From Chloroflexota bacterium (GTDB lineage: Bacteria > Chloroflexota > Dehalococcoidia > Lucifugimonadales > Lucifugimonadaceae), in the NCBI GenBank assembly GCA_029262715.1, contig JAJCYX010000018.1, positions 1 through 7,770 of the forward strand: a stretch of 7,770 bases of DNA. Reading direction: 5' to 3'. The first letter of the stretch is position 1; every line of letters starts with the position of its first letter. Made by a program: the position numbers and the translations under genes. Below the pieces are notes generated by a model. That model made no database searches. It was not told the DNA's origin and saw only the letters and a program-made list of their open reading frames with translations. This document shows positions 5,147-7,770 of this stretch, one piece after another.

Positions 5147-7770
5147 TTACTGTTCCCAGGTCAACGGTGACGCAAAGCCAATATTTGAGATAGTCAACGA
5201 GGCATCCGCCCCGTTCGTCACACCGTCTCCGTTTAGATCGGTAATCTCATCGGTGATAATTCGTCGACTACCAGGTGAGTGCTCCACACCGAACGCCGCC
5301 GATACGATCTCGGCGTCTGTGACATCGATCATGTCATCCTCGTTTGCATCACCACCGGGAAGCTCTATTGGCGCGACAGCCAGCGTCTCACCCGGAACAA
5401 CTCCCAGCGCAACTTCCAATGCGACAGCAACAAGGTAGCCCGGAACGGATGTGACCAGGTTGTAGCTTCCGGGTGCTAATCCACTGAACAAGACCGGTTC
5501 AGAGCCGCCGGGAACTATCGTTTTCTGAATCACATCGTCACCATGAAACAGCGTTACGAGAATGGTGTCCGTACCGAAATTCGCAGAACCGTCCACACCC
5601 TGAAGACTCACAGATGTCGTCACCGATTCGGAGCCTATAATCGTGATTGTGACGACCGCTGGCGCGCTGGTGAATGCACCGTCATTGGCCACGTAACTGA
5701 AGGTATCTTCGCCAACAAAACCGGCATCAGGGGTGTAGGTGAACGAGCCATCGACTTGCAGGACCAGATCACCATTCGCCGGTCCCGCAACAACCTCCGC
5801 TATCAAGCTTGCGACGGCCTGATCGTTATCGTTCCCCAACAAACCTGGTGCGCTGACCGTTAGCACCTCGTCGATGCCAATCGAGTACGCGTCGTCTGTT
5901 GCGAACGGCGGCTCGGTAGCAAGCATTTCAGCAGCTGCGAGGACATCGATCAAGCCATATCCGCTGACGAGATCTGGCCCGTCAGAGCCAACTTCAACTG
6001 CGGTTTCCGACAAGGTTCTACGAATAATTTCTGGCGATAGCTGGCCGGCTGAGTGAAGATCCGAGCGAAGTTCGAGTAAGAGTGCGACCGCACCAGCCGT
6101 GTGCGCCGCAGCCGCAGGTGAACCGTCGAACGACCCGAGCGTGGTATCGCCGCCGGACGGAGCGACGATGTCCGGCTTTTGCCGCAGTATCGGCGGTACA
6201 AGCGCATCGCCATTCGTATCAAACAGAATCTCCATCCCGCCAACCGGCGCGAACTCCTCGACCTCAGGCACACCGCCGAAAGCGTCGGTATTCGCAAAAT
6301 TCACTGGCCCAACGGTGATCGCTCCGGCCGCGTTGCGGTGCCCAACAATCGTACTGCTACCCGTCCCGAACTCATTGATAACCGCTCCGTTCGAGACCAC
6401 AAGTTTGATGGAGTTCGGTTCTACACCGTCTCGATGAGAGATGGCGATCTGAACTGAATCGTGGCCAATAACCGTCAGCCCCTCACCTGGAGTACCGTCA
6501 AAGAGGTTCGAGCTATCGGAGACAGCAATAGTTTCACCCGACTGGTTGAACACGTAGAGGTCCATGTCAGAGCTGGTTCCGGCACCGCCGCCGAGTTCAG
6601 ATGGCTGATCCCACTGGAGCATCATGCGGACGACTTCATCAGAGAGCGAGATATCCAGTAGTTGGTCAACTCCTGGGCCGGGATCGAAGTCGTGCCAGAT
6701 CCCCGGTTGGGTGCATTTCGGGGAAGGTCCACAGACCGAACCCATGCCGCCTCCCGGTACGAACTGGGATTCGTAGGAGGCCATTCCGTTGTCTCCGGCT
6801 GAAGTGATGTAGACCGTGCCGGCTGCGTTCGCATCGTCAATCGCCTGCGCAAGCAGATCATCCTGGTAAATCAATTCATCAGCGAACAGCACGTCGTCTA
6901 TGATGATGTCGACCTCAGCGGCGACCATCGCCTGGATCTTCGACGCAAGCGCCGATTGGCCGGAAATCACAGAGCTGAAGATGATGTCTGCACCCGGAGC
7001 TACATCGTGGACAACCTGAGCCATTGCCCGCCCTCTATCTGCGGTAAAAGGACATAGACTTGGCGAAACGTCAACGCTGATTTCGAGACCGGCTGGCAAC
7101 TCGCCTGCTGCTATGTCTGCGGTCAGTGCTGCTGCATCGCATCCGATGCTGTCCGAGATGATGCCGATCGTAACTCCCGTACCGTCGACATCGAAGCTGC
7201 TTTGAACAACATCGCTCTGCTGCGCAGTGTGCCCCTGGCTGACGATTACGCCCGAAGCGCTGACGATATCAATATCTGAGTCAGTTGCTGTAGAGACGAC
7301 CAACAGTGTTGAGGCGGCGGCCGATACGATGAACAGTGACAGTCCGTGCTTGGACCACGGTCTGTTGCGGGTGCCCACGTACCGGGTGAGCCCTGCAACA
7401 GTCACAACTCCGATCACCACAAGTGCCAGTAACACAACAGCGGAAGGGGAATTCGAACCGCCGCCAATCGGTTCGAGGAGATCGTCTGCCGGTTCGACGA
7501 ACGATGCCGTTGTTGGAGCAGGGACTGGTGCCAGCGTGGGAATCGGCTGTGCGCCCGGGTCATCTGTCCTGAGCGGCGGGGTCGGTAGGGCATTGGTCAC
7601 AGCGCCGGTGAGATCTGAGTCTTGGATAGACGACGAGTCGACACGCTCAACTGCAAGAACCGCAAATGTCGAGAACCCACCCGCATCTCCATCAAACAGC
7701 GCTGAGCATCTTGTTGAGCCCGAAGACGCGTCAATGCAGGTCACTGGGCGCACGTGGATCGCCCCTGTGT
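5147..7770 (-). CDS. Secreted S8 subtilase-like protein with degenerate active site, Big_9 and dockerin-like domains (5' end open)
   Basis: Numbering is from GTG 7753; the frame stays open to the edge. Residues 1-35 look like the end of an extracellular domain (two Cys, then GGFSTFAVLAVE). A Pro/Thr-rich stalk follows (56-82), then a membrane helix (102-124), a basic turn (RNRPWSKHG) and a second hydrophobic stretch (138-156). Residues 190-610 match a subtilase subgroup: GIISDS with Asp201, GRAMAQVVHDVAPGAD, DDVLFADELIYQDD, WHDFDPGPGVD, WDQPSELGG, GHRNAAGAITVG and RQKPDIVAPSGGDTT. Active-site positions are altered: Arg240 at the His/Glu site, Asp321 at the oxyanion Asn, and Pro546 where GTSAAAPH has Ser (here GSPAAAAH). 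Cys205/234 and Cys340/347 could form disulfides. Residues 617-706 are a Big_9/cadherin-like domain (LLGNDND, GSFTYTPDAGFVGEDTFSY). About 713-798 is a beta-rich carboxypeptidase-regulatory-like domain. Residues 801-857 are a dockerin-like pair of calcium loops (D802, N804, D806, D813; D839, N841, D843, D850). It is probably a non-proteolytic surface protein. Confidence 0.88.
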   Translation of the reverse strand, partial: TGAIHVRPVTCIDASSGSTRCSALFDGDAGGFSTFAVLAVERVDSSSIQDSDLTGAVTNALPTPPLRTDDPGAQPIPTLAPVPAPTTASFVEPADDLLEPIGGGSNSPSAVVLLALVVIGVVTVAGLTRYVGTRNRPWSKHGLSLFIVSAAASTLLVVSTATDSDIDIVSASGVIVSQGHTAQQSDVVQSSFDVDGTGVTIGIISDSIGCDAAALTADIAAGELPAGLEISVDVSPSLCPFTADRGRAMAQVVHDVAPGADIIFSSVISGQSALASKIQAMVAAEVDIIIDDVLFADELIYQDDLLAQAIDDANAAGTVYITSAGDNGMASYESQFVPGGGMGSVCGPSPKCTQPGIWHDFDPGPGVDQLLDISLSDEVVRMMLQWDQPSELGGGAGTSSDMDLYVFNQSGETIAVSDSSNLFDGTPGEGLTVIGHDSVQIAISHRDGVEPNSIKLVVSNGAVINEFGTGSSTIVGHRNAAGAITVGPVNFANTDAFGGVPEVEEFAPVGGMEILFDTNGDALVPPILRQKPDIVAPSGGDTTLGSFDGSPAAAAHTAGAVALLLELRSDLHSAGQLSPEIIRRTLSETAVEVGSDGPDLVSGYGLIDVLAAAEMLATEPPFATDDAYSIGIDEVLTVSAPGLLGNDNDQAVASLIAEVVAGPANGDLVLQVDGSFTYTPDAGFVGEDTFSYVANDGAFTSAPAVVTITIIGSESVTTSVSLQGVDGSANFGTDTILVTLFHGDDVIQKTIVPGGSEPVLFSGLAPGSYNLVTSVPGYLVAVALEVALGVVPGETLAVAPIELPGGDANEDDMIDVTDAEIVSAAFGVEHSPGSRRIITDEITDLNGDGVTNGADASLTISNIGFASPLTWEQ
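7286..7378 (-). other. Internal signal-peptide-like segment with a possible GTG start
   Basis: An in-frame GTG at 7378-7376 would start a protein with a basic head (GTRNRPWSKHG), a hydrophobic core (LSLFIVSAAASTLLVV) and an STA-like cleavage site near residue 156. That is a textbook signal peptide for the S8-type domain beginning at about 190. Upstream there is only a weak AGGG 12 bases before the GTG. If translation begins here, the upstream frame belongs to a separate surface protein. If not, the segment is the second helix of a membrane hairpin. Confidence 0.5.
7382..7450 (-). other. Transmembrane anchor segment upstream of the S8-type domain
   Basis: Residues 102-124 of the long frame (PSAVVLLALVVIGVVTVAGL and flanks) form a strongly hydrophobic helix preceded by a Pro/Thr-rich stalk and followed by Arg-containing RYVGTRNR. 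Stalk, helix and basic residues together are the common C-terminal anchor of cell-surface proteins, although here the frame continues. Confidence 0.75.

Noticed and set aside
6115..6123. Ser545 as a surviving nucleophile of the S8 domain
   Set aside because: Gap-free alignment of FDGSPAAAAHTAG with the usual FxGTSAAAPHxAG places Ser545 on Thr and Pro546 on the catalytic Ser.
5543..6861. Open frames on both strands within the S8-type gene
   Set aside because: They are shadows of the long - strand frame, whose domains run without interruption through all of them.

Overview
The window reads as a bacterial chromosome fragment of medium to high GC. The best guess is a Chloroflexota-like organism (Dehalococcoidia/SAR202-type). 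That guess rests on three things: the kind of surface subtilase present, a SARP/BTAD-AAA-TPR regulator, and a surface-protein tail with a 'FSTFAV' segment, a Pro/Thr-rich stalk and a membrane anchor. The assignment is inference, because no rRNA, tRNA or marker gene is present.

Layout. On the + strand, bases 2-2346 hold a tight gene series: the C-terminal end of a SHOCT-domain protein (2-166), a DUF302 protein (224-652), a class I SAM-dependent methyltransferase (675-1322), and a saccharopine-dehydrogenase-like NAD(P)-binding oxidoreductase (1306-2346) that overlaps the methyltransferase by 17 bases. On the - strand lie a large SARP/BTAD transcriptional regulator with an AAA-type ATPase and TPR repeats (4922 down to 2295), a 224-base intergenic stretch, and a long secreted S8-type protein (7770 down to 5147) that is open at the window edge.

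Three things stand out. First, the oxidoreductase and the regulator converge and overlap by 52 bases (2295-2346), and both seem to stop short of their family's usual C-terminus at the same place. This looks like a rearrangement breakpoint or an assembly join. Second, the S8-type protein keeps its fold and its catalytic Asp, but the His/Glu, oxyanion Asn and nucleophile Ser positions read Arg, Asp and Pro, so it is probably a pseudoprotease. It carries a Big_9/cadherin-like domain and a dockerin-like calcium-binding pair at its C-terminus. Third, the same reading frame continues upstream through what looks like the C-terminal anchor of a second surface protein, directly followed by a signal-peptide-like segment. 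It is therefore either a membrane-hairpin fusion or two genes that have lost the stop codon between them.

How the genes work together is only partly visible. SHOCT, DUF302 and methyltransferase may form one transcription unit, with the oxidoreductase translationally coupled behind it. The regulator and the surface pseudoprotease lie in tandem on the opposite strand, but a 224-base gap with inverted repeats separates them and no common function can be proven. I found no mobile-element gene, CRISPR array or RNA gene.
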